From JAEUIZ01 sp046155605 (lineage in GTDB: Bacteria; Planctomycetota; Phycisphaerae; Phycisphaerales; UBA1924), in assembly GCA_046155605.1 (NCBI GenBank), contig JBJXFQ010000019.1, positions 62,001 to 126,000 of the forward strand: 64,000 nt of DNA. Direction: 5' to 3'. The position numbers and the translations under genes were made by a program. Each line of letters starts with the position of its first letter. Within the stretch, counting starts at the first letter, position 1. Below, in pieces: positions 51,658 through 61,224 of this stretch. The notes under the pieces were generated by a model. It saw nothing but the letters and a program-made list of their open reading frames with translations, ran no database searches and had not been told where the DNA came from.

Positions 51658-52815
51658 TCAGCGTTCGCTGATCGTCGTGATGGTCATGGTCTGGTTGTGC
51701 AGTTCACAACGCCCGCCGCTCACGTGCGGGGAGAGCTCGCCGTAGGAGTAGAAGCCGATCATCCGGGCATTAGCGGGGAGCGCGGCCCGAGCCGCCGCGA
51801 GTTCATCTTCAGTCCGGTCGCCGAGAATAAGGCGGCGGCCCACACAGCTCACGGCGATGGTTAACTGCTCAGTTGGTGGCGTTCCCGTCCCGCAGGATGC
51901 CTGCGCCGACTCGGCGGAGGCATTCACGAGCCAGTCGAAGTTCGCTCTCATGAGTTGGGCGGACCACCCCTCAGGGATGTCTCCGGCGAATGTCAGCGAA
52001 TGGTCGGGGTCGCTGACCGCGAGGATGGTGCGTACCAGTGATTGCGCATCGGTGCGGGAGTGCCGAACGGCCAGGGGAAAGAGAAGCCCGCTCGATGGGA
52101 GTTCACTGGCCCGATCGCCAAGGTACTTCTTGTACAGGTCTAGCGCAGGCTTGCCGTCCAGTTCGAACAGCACGTTGCCCTGACTTCTGGTGATCGTCCG
52201 TTCTGGTCCGAACGCGCTCCATCCGCCCTTGGAACCATGCCCGATCAGCACTCTGTCTCCATACAGGCCCACCGCGGAGACAATCCTCGGCTCGGGCAGG
52301 CCATTGTGCAGCACCCAGGTGTCCTTGAATCGGTCGCCATCTCCCGCGAGCCCACCAGTCAGGACCGTTCCTTCAGGGAGAATGCTGTTAAGACCTCGCA
52401 CGAGTTCGGTGCCGTTGACATTCAGCCCATCGGAAAGCACCATGACGCCTCGGAGGCCGGGACGGATCAACTGCTGCGCGAGCACGACGCCGGCGTTGAA
52501 CGAATCTGCGGCGGAGCGGACGGGAGCGACTGCCGTTGAGAGCGTGGTGTGCTGGAACCGCATGACCGCGATCGTGAGCGTGCCGTCAAACACCCGTTCG
52601 CCGAGGATCTCCCCAGATGTCGAGCACCCGATGATGTGCGACGATGGGAAGGCAGCGCGGAGTTCTCGGAACGGACCGGGATCACTCTTGTACGCGCTCG
52701 CGCCAAACACGACAACGAGGGTCCGGTCACTGTCGAGGGTCGGCAGGGGTGTCGTCCAGCCTCGCCCGGCGACGTGCTGAAACAGGATGGTGCATGCGGA
52801 TGTTGTTGTGCTCAT
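51658..52815 (-). CDS. FIST-domain sensory protein
   Basis: 385 residues from ATG 52815. FIST_N (about 30-210: FGASAYKSDPGPFRELRAAFP, IIGCSTSGEILG, AVMRFQHTTLS, VLSDGLNVNGTELVRGL, LTGGLAGDGDRF) and FIST_C (about 215-365) are both present, ending in ARMIGFYSYGELSPHVSG, the usual FIST end. FIST proteins are known or predicted small-ligand sensors next to signal-transduction proteins; no enzyme activity is known. It lies between two hybrid kinases (34 and 35 bp gaps), which fits a sensor that tunes one or both kinases. Confidence 0.92.
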   Translation of the reverse strand: MSTTTSACTILFQHVAGRGWTTPLPTLDSDRTLVVVFGASAYKSDPGPFRELRAAFPSSHIIGCSTSGEILGERVFDGTLTIAVMRFQHTTLSTAVAPVRSAADSFNAGVVLAQQLIRPGLRGVMVLSDGLNVNGTELVRGLNSILPEGTVLTGGLAGDGDRFKDTWVLHNGLPEPRIVSAVGLYGDRVLIGHGSKGGWSAFGPERTITRSQGNVLFELDGKPALDLYKKYLGDRASELPSSGLLFPLAVRHSRTDAQSLVRTILAVSDPDHSLTFAGDIPEGWSAQLMRANFDWLVNASAESAQASCGTGTPPTEQLTIAVSCVGRRLILGDRTEDELAAARAALPANARMIGFYSYGELSPHVSGGRCELHNQTMTITTISER

Positions 52816-52849
52816 GCCGTACTCCCAAGTAAACTCATCGAGACGAAGG

Positions 52850-55192
52850 TCATTCACCGAAGTTCTGCGCCGCCTTGCTCCGCAGGCGACCGGATACCGC
52901 CTTGCACAGTTGCCGCAGTTGGGCCACGGCGATCCGCGCGATGTCGATGCTCTTGGCCTTGGCGGCGGATTCCAGCGCCGCGGCCGGCTTGGTGAACTCC
53001 GTGCAACCCAAGGAGCCGCCCGTCCCCTTGATCGCGTGTGCCCCGCTCGCCGCGGCCTCGATGTCGCCCGAGGCAAGCGCGGCGTCGATCGCGTCGAGGC
53101 GTTCGGGCAACTCCGCGAGCCAGGCCCGCGCGACCGCTTCGAGTTCCGGATCGGACTCCCAGGCCTGACGCGCCGCCTCCGTTGGGTTTGGCGATGCGTG
53201 CGACCGGCTCTCGCGGATCCACCGCTCCGCCGTTTGCATCATCACCGCCGGTTCGATCGGCTTGGCGAGGAAATCGTTCATCCCCGCGGCGAAGCAGTCG
53301 TCGCGGTCGCCACCGGAAGAGAACGCCGTGAGCGCGAGGATGGGCGTGGTGAAGCCCGCCGCGCGGATGGCCCGGGTCGCGGCCAGCCCGCTCATCCCGG
53401 GCATCTGGATGTCCATGAGTATCAGGTCGAAGGCGCGCGCGGCGCAGATGTCCACCGCCTCCTGCCCGTCGCACGCCAGCACGGTCGTCGCGCCGGCCCG
53501 CCCCAGGAAGATTGCGCACAACTTGCGATTGGTCTCGACATCATCCACGACCAAGATGGTGCGCCCGGCGAGTGGGAGTTTCGCGCCGGGCTGCCCGGTG
53601 TCCCAGGCATCGGCGGTCGGCACGACGCGAGGCAGGAACTCGCCGGGCAGGAGCGGGTGAGCGGCGATGGTCACGCTGAAGACGCTGCCCACTCCCGGCG
53701 TGCTCGACACGCTGATGTCGCCGCCGAGCCGCTCGGCGAGACGCTTGCTGATGGACAGCCCCAGCCCCGTGCCGCCGAACCGGCGCGAGATGGTGCGGTC
53801 GGCCTGCTCGAAGGGCATGAACAGGCTGGCGACCTGATCGGGGGTCATGCCGATGCCCGTGTCGGCGATCGCGATGTGCAGCACCGCCGGCGCGCTAGTC
53901 GCGCCGGGCGGCACGGGCGTGCCGATAGGCGTCTGCGTGAAACCGATTGTGACCTTGACGCCGCCGGACTGGGTGAACTTCACAGCGTTGCCCACGAGGT
54001 TCAAGACGATCTGGCGAAGCCGCGTGCCGTCGGTGCGGATCGCTTCGGGCACGGATGGCTCGAATGTCAGTCCCAGGGCGATGCCCTGCTCCTCTGCCCG
54101 CGACTTGAGAACGAGCACCGACTCGGAGATGATCTCGCGCGGGCTACAGGGCGCGGGCGCGATATCCATCTTCCCCACGTCCATCTTGGACATGTCCAGC
54201 ACGTCATTGAGAAGGCTCAGGAGATGCGTGCCGCTGCCGTGGATCACACCGACCCACTCAGCCCGCTTCTCCACATTGCCCTCGTCTGCGTTGCGGCGCA
54301 ACAGGTCCGCGAAGCCGATGATCCCATTGAGGGGCGTCCGGATCTCGTGGCTCATACTCGCCAGGAAGCGGGTCTTGGCGTCGTTGGCCGCCTCGGCGGC
54401 CAGTGTCGCGGCCCGAAGGCTCACGCCTATCGCCTCAAGTTCGGCGGTGTGCCGCGACCGGGCCAGTTCGCTCATCCGCATCGTGCGCGACAACCGGTGT
54501 CCGTAGTATGTGATCCCGCCGATCATCAGCACGACGGCACCGCCGATGATGAACTCCAGCGTCCGCAGGCTCGCGGCGTACGCGGCCTGCTCCCGGGCCT
54601 TGGCCTGGAGATGGTCGCGGGCGGCTTGTTGCAGCGCCCCCACCGCTCCGAGCAACTCGTTATAGCGGCGGTCCATCGTGGCCATGCGCGCCCCGGCCTT
54701 CTCGGGCTGCTTCTGCGCAAAGAAGGTGAAGATGCTCTGCGCCTCGTTGATCATCGCGGTCATCCGGTCCTCGACGCCGTCGAGGCCCTCCCGCAGCGTC
54801 TCCCCCACCGGCTCGCCGATCGCCGACGCCTCGCGCCGGGCATCGCTCATTGCGGCGGAAAAGGCCTCGAACTCTTCCGCCATCCGGCCGCGCTCTTTAT
54901 CGACCTCGTGCGAGTCGAACACGTCGTTACCCGGTGCGTTTACGAGTGATGCTTGGCGGCCTAGTCCTTCGTATGCCGCCATCCGTTCAAGCCCTACCGC
55001 GTTGGCCTGCACGGATTGCTCGAAGACCGTATTAAGGTGATGGCTGAGATACAGACTGGTTCCCACGGTCAGCAGGTCGAAGCCTGCCAGCGCGAAATAC
55101 AAGTGGTGCCACGCCAACCGGTGCGAGCGCGTCGCGGCCTTCGCGGGCGGAGTCGATGTGCGGGCGTCGCGTGTTGGTGTCTTGTCACTCAT
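52850..55192 (-). CDS. Membrane hybrid histidine kinase with receiver and Hpt domain
   Basis: 780 residues from ATG 55192. TM1 near residue 33 (LYFALAGFDLLTVGTSLYL) and TM2 near 220 (FIIGGAVVLMIGGITYYG) bracket an all-helical sensor region with 4HB-like character. HisKA has H282 (MSHEIRTPLNGIIGFADLL), HATPase has NAVKFTQSG and GTGLGLSISKRL, receiver D594 sits in LILMDIQMPGMSG, and the Hpt His is H719 in AHAIKGTGGS. Such tripartite kinases feed a phosphorelay. First gene of the three-gene kinase/FIST/kinase operon and the only one with membrane helices, so it is the likely primary sensor. Confidence 0.93.
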   Translation of the reverse strand: MSDKTPTRDARTSTPPAKAATRSHRLAWHHLYFALAGFDLLTVGTSLYLSHHLNTVFEQSVQANAVGLERMAAYEGLGRQASLVNAPGNDVFDSHEVDKERGRMAEEFEAFSAAMSDARREASAIGEPVGETLREGLDGVEDRMTAMINEAQSIFTFFAQKQPEKAGARMATMDRRYNELLGAVGALQQAARDHLQAKAREQAAYAASLRTLEFIIGGAVVLMIGGITYYGHRLSRTMRMSELARSRHTAELEAIGVSLRAATLAAEAANDAKTRFLASMSHEIRTPLNGIIGFADLLRRNADEGNVEKRAEWVGVIHGSGTHLLSLLNDVLDMSKMDVGKMDIAPAPCSPREIISESVLVLKSRAEEQGIALGLTFEPSVPEAIRTDGTRLRQIVLNLVGNAVKFTQSGGVKVTIGFTQTPIGTPVPPGATSAPAVLHIAIADTGIGMTPDQVASLFMPFEQADRTISRRFGGTGLGLSISKRLAERLGGDISVSSTPGVGSVFSVTIAAHPLLPGEFLPRVVPTADAWDTGQPGAKLPLAGRTILVVDDVETNRKLCAIFLGRAGATTVLACDGQEAVDICAARAFDLILMDIQMPGMSGLAATRAIRAAGFTTPILALTAFSSGGDRDDCFAAGMNDFLAKPIEPAVMMQTAERWIRESRSHASPNPTEAARQAWESDPELEAVARAWLAELPERLDAIDAALASGDIEAAASGAHAIKGTGGSLGCTEFTKPAAALESAAKAKSIDIARIAVAQLRQLCKAVSGRLRSKAAQNFGE

Positions 55193-55224
55193 GCAGTTGC
55201 TTCCCTGTGCATCGTTGTCATCGG

Positions 55225-55437
55225 TCAGGCGGCGACGGTGGCCGAGGCACTGTCGCTCCACGGCCCCTTTTCGCCGCGAGTGCTGACACAGCGGGCCATG
55301 TAGACGACGGTCTTGCCGCCGGCGCTGAACGTCAAAACACCCCAGAATTTGTCCAAGCCCAACGGCACCGACACCGTGGCCCGCACGTTCATGTAACCAT
55401 CGCGATCTGAGTCACCATGAAGCGAATGGCGATGCAC
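55225..55437 (-). pseudogene. 3' fragment of an exported-type protein
   Basis: Reads LGLDKFWGVLTFSAGGK then VYMARCVSTRGEKGPWSDSAS and ATVAA before a stop. The end resembles tails of planctomycete proteins that finish in GPWSxxxSATVA. Without a credible start or domain it is best seen as the truncated 3' end of a larger gene, cut near 55392-55437, next to the IS remnants. Confidence 0.4.
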
Positions 55438-55610
55438 CTAGAGACACAATGATCGACAATCTGATCGGTCATATTTGGTTGTCGATTTGGAGTACCAGTG
55501 GCGGTTGGTCGCCCGATAACCCTGTGTCGCTCAGCGCGCACGGCTGATTGGTTGTACCCCTGACCGTTCCCCCTCAACTCGGTCCGGCTCGAGCGATAGT
55601 CTCGGGGTGG

Positions 55611-56068
55611 ACTGGTCTTGACCCCATCTTCGGTCCAAATCGGATGAGAGTCGAGGGCTTCAACCGGCCGGGTTAGCCTGGCCGTTCAGAGCGAACTCTC
55701 TGGGGGCCAGGTTGCCCAGAGCGCTGTGGGGTCGATGCTCATTATAATCCGTCCGCCACGCCTCGATCGTTTCGCGGGCTTCTTCCAGCGATTCGAACCA
55801 GTGCACGTTCAGGCACTCGGCCCGCGCACGCGCATTGAACGACTCGATCATCGCGTTGTCCGTCGGCTTGCCGGGCCGACTGAAGTCCAGTATCACACCC
55901 TTGCGATAGGCCCATGCGTCCAACGCCTTGGACGCAAACTCCGGGCCGTTACGCGACCTGCTCCGCGCTGAACCGCTTCCGCTTCATCGACAGCCTCGCA
56001 AACAGAGACCTGAATCACCCAACAAAACTCTCCATCACGCTGGACCAGGTTTCCGGGTCAAGACCAGT
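55611..56068 (-). mobile_element. Internally deleted IS3-family element with both terminal repeats
   Basis: Terminal inverted repeats ACTGGTCTTGACCC at 55611-55624 and its complement at 56055-56068. Near the right end a minus-strand ORF starts at 55987 as MKRKRFSAEQVA and stops at 55949: the start of an IS3 OrfA. It is joined directly to NGPEFASKALDAW..., and the frame from about 55950 down to 55660 encodes the OrfB catalytic tail (KPTDNAMIESFNARARAECLN, TDYNEHRPHSALG). So most of OrfA and the first part of OrfB are deleted, the junction shifting frame. It cannot move by itself but keeps both ends, so an intact relative could mobilise it. Confidence 0.85.
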
Positions 56069-56158
56069 TTGCATCGCTATCAAGCAGTTCTCCCCGTCCC
56101 TGATGCGCTCCGACCGACCGTCGTGAGAAGGTCGCCATCAGCGTAGCATGAGACTGTT

Positions 56159-56328
56159 TCAGAACGATAGTCCGAGCGACGTGAGGCGTGAGCAGAGGAG
56201 GAGGGCGGCAGCGAGGTCGTGGAAGGCCTGGAAGTGTTCGCACGATTGTTCGTCGCAGCGCCGGAGGCGTCGGAAGTGGCTGAAGCACGCGAGGGTTCGC
56301 TCGACGACGTACCGCAGCACGCCCACCC
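56159..56328 (-). mobile_element. IS5-type transposase C-terminal remnant
   Basis: Minus-strand reading from about 56328 to a stop at 56159 gives YVVERTLACFSHFRRLRRCDEQ then HFQAFHDLAAALLLCSRL. VVERTxAxxxxFRRL followed by AxxxLAAxLxxxR is the end of IS5-family (DDE) transposases. The rest of the gene is missing; the fragment stops exactly where another fragment begins (56329). No terminal repeat is evident. Confidence 0.65.
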
Positions 56329-56391
56329 GCTGCCGTGCTCATCGGCAGGCTGCTTATCGAGAAGGCGGGGTCGCCGCGCAAGGTCACCTAA
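56329..56391 (+). pseudogene. Membrane-protein C-terminus fragment, copy 1
   Basis: AAVLIGRLLIEKAGSPRKVT and a stop, a hydrophobic C-terminal helix plus basic tail. It matches the region at 56727-56789 (about 80 percent at DNA level over 60 bp). It abuts the IS5-type remnant, which suggests an insertion or rearrangement split the original gene. Confidence 0.45.
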
Positions 56392-56493
56392 AGCACTGGC
56401 ACTTCAAGCGCTGCGACCATCCACCCTCCGAACTGTGAGCCGGGGCGTCCTCGCCCCGGGCATGAAGACAGATAGCACCGAGGTCCGTCGTGC

Positions 56494-56521
56494 CACCGAC
56501 TTCGGCCTTGCGAAGTCGGTG
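56494..56521. repeat. CACCGACTTCG hairpin
   Basis: Perfect 11-bp stem with a 6-base loop: CACCGACTTCG (56494-56504), GCCTTG, CGAAGTCGGTG (56511-56521). It shares GACTTC/GAAGTC arms with the hairpins at 6816-6912 and lies inside the decayed region. Confidence 0.6.
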
Positions 56522-56594
56522 CTCCTGCGCCTCAAGCGCTGAGTTCGCTACGCAGACTCCGCGAACTCCGTGGCACGGCTCAACTCGATGCCAC

Positions 56595-56789
56595 CGCCTG
56601 AGCGCGATCTCGGCCTATTTCACGCTCCAGAAGCCCGCGCCCACAGGCCCGCGCGAGCCGGGCATGACCATGGAGAAGGGACGCGAGCCGACGTGGCTGG
56701 CGATCTTCAATCCGATCGGGGGCGCCGCGGCCGTGCTCATCGGCGGGCTGATTATCGCGAAGGCGGGGACGACGCGAAGAGCTAGCTAA
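56595..56789 (+). pseudogene. Membrane-protein C-terminus fragment, copy 2
   Basis: Open reading of ISAYFTLQKPAPTGPREPG, MTMEKGREPTWLAIFNPIGG, AAVLIGGLIIAKAGTTRRAS and stop at 56787-56789. The last 20 residues are the counterpart of the fragment at 56329-56391. It looks like the 3' end of a membrane protein gene whose start is gone. The rest of 56069-56900 shows nothing else recognisable. Confidence 0.45.
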
Positions 56790-56901
56790 TCCGGCCACAC
56801 AAGCTGCGTGCGGAATGTTGGGTGAACAGAGCGCACTTCACGACTGACCGCCGAGTCGGTCAGTCGTGGCACGGTCGGGCCACATGCCGGGTCACTTTCG
56901 G

Positions 56902-57843
56902 TCACCTCCAACGCCGCTCCGGCACAAGGATTACTCGACGTCCCGCATCATCAGTTGCCTCAACGTGATAAAGAATATTCCAATCAAAATTTGGATGGTA
57001 CTTCAATCGACCTGTGAGCGAGTAGTCAACGGTCAACCGAATGGTCAGCAGTCCCGGATCGGAGCTGCTACCTGGTCCAACTATAACAGAAGGATAAACT
57101 GGTACGGTCTTAGTCATTTCCAGTCCGTCCTTGTCTGTGTCAATATCCATCTTGACATAATATACATCGACAGCGCTCAGCGATCTGCTGTTATCGATGC
57201 TCATTTGAAATCCATTCTCATACTTGTAGTAAATTATGAAGTCTTTAGGCAGAAACGCAGACCGCGATGCGTTGGCGATAGTTACATCGAATATCTGACG
57301 TTGCTTTGGTACACTTTCACTTGACTCGCGAAACAGCCGAATAACAGTCACAAGTCCGAAGTCAGAAATCTGCGTGCTTTCGTCGGCGGGACCGCCAATA
57401 GCTCTTGTCGACATTACTTCCGGCGGGGTCTTCTGCACGGCCGACTGAGAACCACCGTCAGGTAGTGCGACCGGAACGGGATCAACGAGCCTTGGAGGCG
57501 TGGACGCCGAGCCGGTGCGGGATGGCCGAAAGATAACTAAAGCCACGACCAACACCGCTGCAACGACCGTCGCTAAGAAGCCCACAAGCATGTAAGCCTG
57601 CCGACGCGACTTGAGCCACTGCTCGGGCGTAACTCCCGCTCGTGGCTCAGTCCTATACTCATTCTTCAGCAGCTCAAGGCCCTGTTCAGGCGAAAGCTTG
57701 ATCGCCTTGGCAACAACTCGGAGGCGATGTGTCTTAACAGTAACCCATGCCCAGGCCGCGACAAGCAAGACATAGCCAACCAAAGCCAGAGGGCTTGTCG
57801 CGACATCCTTCAAGGCTGCCAGAAAAGAATTGATGTCGGTCAT
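56902..57843 (-). CDS. Two-TM protein with exported domain, unknown role
   Basis: 313 residues from ATG 57843 (MTDINSFLAALKDVATSPLALVG). TM1 at about 17-37 (ALVGYVLLVAAWAWVTVKT), a short basic cytoplasmic helix segment (EQWLKSRRQAYM), TM2 at about 90-110 (LVGFLATVVAAVLVVALVIF), then a soluble region of about 200 residues with beta-strand pattern (FDVTIANASRSAFLPKDFIIYYKYENG). Nothing I recognise. Codon third positions in 56950-57350 are clearly less GC-rich than in neighbours, so it may be acquired. It is 99 bp downstream of the PIN/antitoxin-candidate pair on the same strand. Confidence 0.6.
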   Translation of the reverse strand: MTDINSFLAALKDVATSPLALVGYVLLVAAWAWVTVKTHRLRVVAKAIKLSPEQGLELLKNEYRTEPRAGVTPEQWLKSRRQAYMLVGFLATVVAAVLVVALVIFRPSRTGSASTPPRLVDPVPVALPDGGSQSAVQKTPPEVMSTRAIGGPADESTQISDFGLVTVIRLFRESSESVPKQRQIFDVTIANASRSAFLPKDFIIYYKYENGFQMSIDNSRSLSAVDVYYVKMDIDTDKDGLEMTKTVPVYPSVIVGPGSSSDPGLLTIRLTVDYSLTGRLKYHPNFDWNILYHVEATDDAGRRVILVPERRWR

Positions 57844-57942
57844 ATCTATCCTTGGTCCCGCTGTGCATGGTCTGGAGCGCGATAGGTTCGACTTTTGTTG
57901 TCCCGCGGTGTCATCCTCGAGCGACAATGACTTCGCGCTTCA

Positions 57943-58206
57943 TCACGCCGCTCTTCCGCGGCGGGCGGCAGTCTTGCGCTTGGGGGCGGCCTTGGTCCTG
58001 CGCGATTTGCTCGGCGCACCGGCTGCGCCCGTGGCACCGGCGGCGCCCAGGGCGCGGGCGAGTTGGGCCTCCCGATGGACGAGGTCGAAATAGGCGTTGA
58101 TCTCGCCGCCCGCCTCTTTCCACAGGGCGGCGCGGATGCGGCGCACCTCATCGACGACAGGGTCGTCGGGCCAGGTGTCGGCAGGCTTGGTCTTTCGCTT
58201 GCTCAT
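57943..58206 (-). CDS. Candidate antitoxin of PIN toxin pair
   Basis: 87 residues. MSKRKTKPADTWPDDPVVDEVR then IRAALWKEAGGEINAYFDLVHRE and a basic Ala/Lys-rich tail (SKSRRTKAAPKRKTAARR). The DPVVDEVRRIR helix followed by an acidic-hydrophobic segment is like small proteins found beside PIN-domain toxins, though I know no named family for it. It starts inside the end of the PIN gene (4-bp overlap), so it is translated after the toxin. A basic DNA-binding tail is plausible. Its role is inferred from pairing. Confidence 0.5.
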   Translation of the reverse strand: MSKRKTKPADTWPDDPVVDEVRRIRAALWKEAGGEINAYFDLVHREAQLARALGAAGATGAAGAPSKSRRTKAAPKRKTAARRGRAA

Positions 58207-58679
58207 AATGGCGGCCCCGGAATCAAAGTGAATGGTGTTGTTAGGGTAGGCACGGCGAGGCCCAAGCGCGCGTTCAGGGCGCGCAGGTGCGGGACCTTAT
58301 TCGCGTTCGCCAGGTGCTTGCAGTTCCAAGTAAGGAGGAAGTCGATGGCGTGGACCGACGCCATCGCGAGGTGGGCGGTATCGCCGTCGGCCCCGGCAGG
58401 CATCAACCCCTGCTCGATGTAGTACGCCGCGGTATCCCGCACGCTTGGCCGCTCGGGGAGGACACGCACGCCGCGGAGCATCGCCAGGGCGGGCGCGGCC
58501 CTGTCCTGGGGCGCACGCCGAAGTTCGGCGATCACGAAGTCGGAGGTGACCAGGTCGAACTTGAAAGCGCAGTGGTCCCACCAGTGCCTCGTCGCCTCGC
58601 GCCAGGCCACGGCTCGGGCGCTCTTCCGCGTTTCGAAGTAGAAACTCGGAATCGTGGTTTCGATGTAGACCGTGGCCAT
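58203..58679 (-). CDS. PIN-domain protein, likely VapC-type toxin
   Basis: 158 residues. VYIETTIPSFYFETR at the start supplies the first acidic residue (Glu in place of the usual Asp), FDLVTSDFVIAELRR the second region, and AGADGDTAHLAMASVHAIDFLLTWNCKHLAN the third and fourth, matching the PIN RNase layout with all acidic positions in place. PIN toxins cut RNA when unpaired with antitoxin. It precedes its candidate partner rather than following it, which is the reverse of the usual VapBC order. Located right after groEL, on the same strand. Confidence 0.8.
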   Translation of the reverse strand: MATVYIETTIPSFYFETRKSARAVAWREATRHWWDHCAFKFDLVTSDFVIAELRRAPQDRAAPALAMLRGVRVLPERPSVRDTAAYYIEQGLMPAGADGDTAHLAMASVHAIDFLLTWNCKHLANANKVPHLRALNARLGLAVPTLTTPFTLIPGPPL

Positions 58680-58689
58680 GAAAGCGGAG

Positions 58690-58709
58690 CCCCCGACTTT
58701 CGTCGGGGG
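58690..58709. terminator. Hairpin between groEL and the PIN gene
   Basis: CCCCCGAC (58690-58697), TTTC, GTCGGGGG (58702-58709), an 8-bp perfect stem. The side downstream of it on the plus strand is T-rich; on the minus strand, the direction groEL needs, there is no T-run, so termination strength is uncertain. Confidence 0.55.
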
Positions 58710-58736
58710 TCCGATTGTTTATTTGACGAGCAGAAA

Positions 58737-60380
<1,644 letters not shown>

Positions 60381-60480
60381 GGGGTTCTCCAGAAATCGCC
60401 ACATGGCAAACTGCCACATGGCACATGTTCAGTATGGGTGTGTTACGTTGTGACGATGTGTAAATGTGCGATGTGAGTTG

Positions 60481-60711
60481 CTACTTCAATCCGATCCGGA
60501 TCCACGCCACTCTCGCGGCGTCGATGATGAAGACGGACTTGCCGTCGGTGACTTTGACGAGGTGGTCCGGCTCGTCGGGGATGAGCATGGCCTTGCGGAC
60601 CTCGAGGTTGGCCGCGCCGGGGACGGGCGAGGGCAACTCGGCGAAGTAGAACGAGAGGTCTCGCTCGCCGTTGAGTTCGCGGAGGGCTTGTCGGAGTTGG
60701 TCGGGGGACAT
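60481..60711 (-). CDS. Small protein between groES and groEL
   Basis: 76 residues: MSPDQLRQALRELNGERDLS and FYFAELPSPVPGAANLEVRK then AMLIPDEPDHLVKVTDGKS and VFIIDAARVAWIRIGLK. It has the length and balance of a real beta-rich protein and a plausible ATG, with 48 bp before it to groES. I recognise no family. Placement inside the chaperonin gene pair suggests co-expression, not proof of function. Confidence 0.6.
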   Translation of the reverse strand: MSPDQLRQALRELNGERDLSFYFAELPSPVPGAANLEVRKAMLIPDEPDHLVKVTDGKSVFIIDAARVAWIRIGLK

Positions 60712-60759
60712 GGTGATGCCAAATGGCCAAGTGACAGGCGGTCAGATGGCCAAGCGGGC

Positions 60760-61065
60760 TCAGTCGATCACCGCGAGGATGTCGTCCTCGGACATGATGA
60801 GCAGTTCCTGGTCGTTGAGTTTGACTTCGGTGCCGGAGTAACTGGAGAAGATGACGCGGTCGCCCTTCTTGACGGTGAGCGGGATGCGCTCGCCGGTGTC
60901 GGTGTTGAGCGCGCCGTCGCCGACGGCCTCGATGACGCCGGTCTTGGGCTTGTCCTTGCTCGTCTCAGGCAGGAAGATGCCGGAGGCGGTCTTGGTCTCG
61001 GCCTCGTCGCGCTTGACGAGGATTTTGTCGTGAAGGGGACGGACGCTGGTCTTGGTCTTCGCCAT
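60760..61065 (-). CDS. groES: 10-kDa co-chaperonin GroES
   Basis: 101 residues from ATG 61065 (MAKTKTSVRPLHDKILVKRD). The mobile loop (EAETKTASGIFLPETSKDKPK) with its conserved GIFLP and the rim strands (GVIEAVGDG, VKKGDRVIFSSYSGTEVKL, EDDILAVID) are typical. GroES caps GroEL. It heads the groES-small gene-groEL order. The upstream 61066-61224 contains a repeat but I found no CIRCE. Confidence 0.96.
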   Translation of the reverse strand: MAKTKTSVRPLHDKILVKRDEAETKTASGIFLPETSKDKPKTGVIEAVGDGALNTDTGERIPLTVKKGDRVIFSSYSGTEVKLNDQELLIMSEDDILAVID

Positions 61066-61097
61066 CGAGTGTGTCTCCAATCTCAGAAGGGCAACTC

Positions 61098-61209
61098 ACC
61101 ACAGAGGCACAGAGGCCACGGAGAAGCGGGCGATATGGTTCGAGCGAGCGATGTTGCGGATACGTTTGCCGACATGCGTTCTACTCGGTGCTCTCTGTGT
61201 CTCTGCGGT
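61098..61209. repeat. ACCACAGAGGCACAGAGG inverted repeat
   Basis: Left arm ACCACAGAGGCACAGAGG (61098-61115); right arm near TCTCTGTGTCTCTGCGGT (61192-61209), complementary to it at about 15 of 18 positions, with about 75 bp between. This CACAGAGGCACAGAGG sequence is widespread in planctomycete intergenic DNA and gives spurious HRGTEATE/LCVSAV peptides. It sits in the groES upstream region. Confidence 0.75.
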
Positions 61210-61224
61210 AAAAATGAAAACGAT

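Noticed and set aside
61066..61224. CIRCE (HrcA operator) upstream of groES
   Set aside because: No TTAGCACTC-N9-GAGTGCTAA or near match found; the inverted repeat there is of another type.
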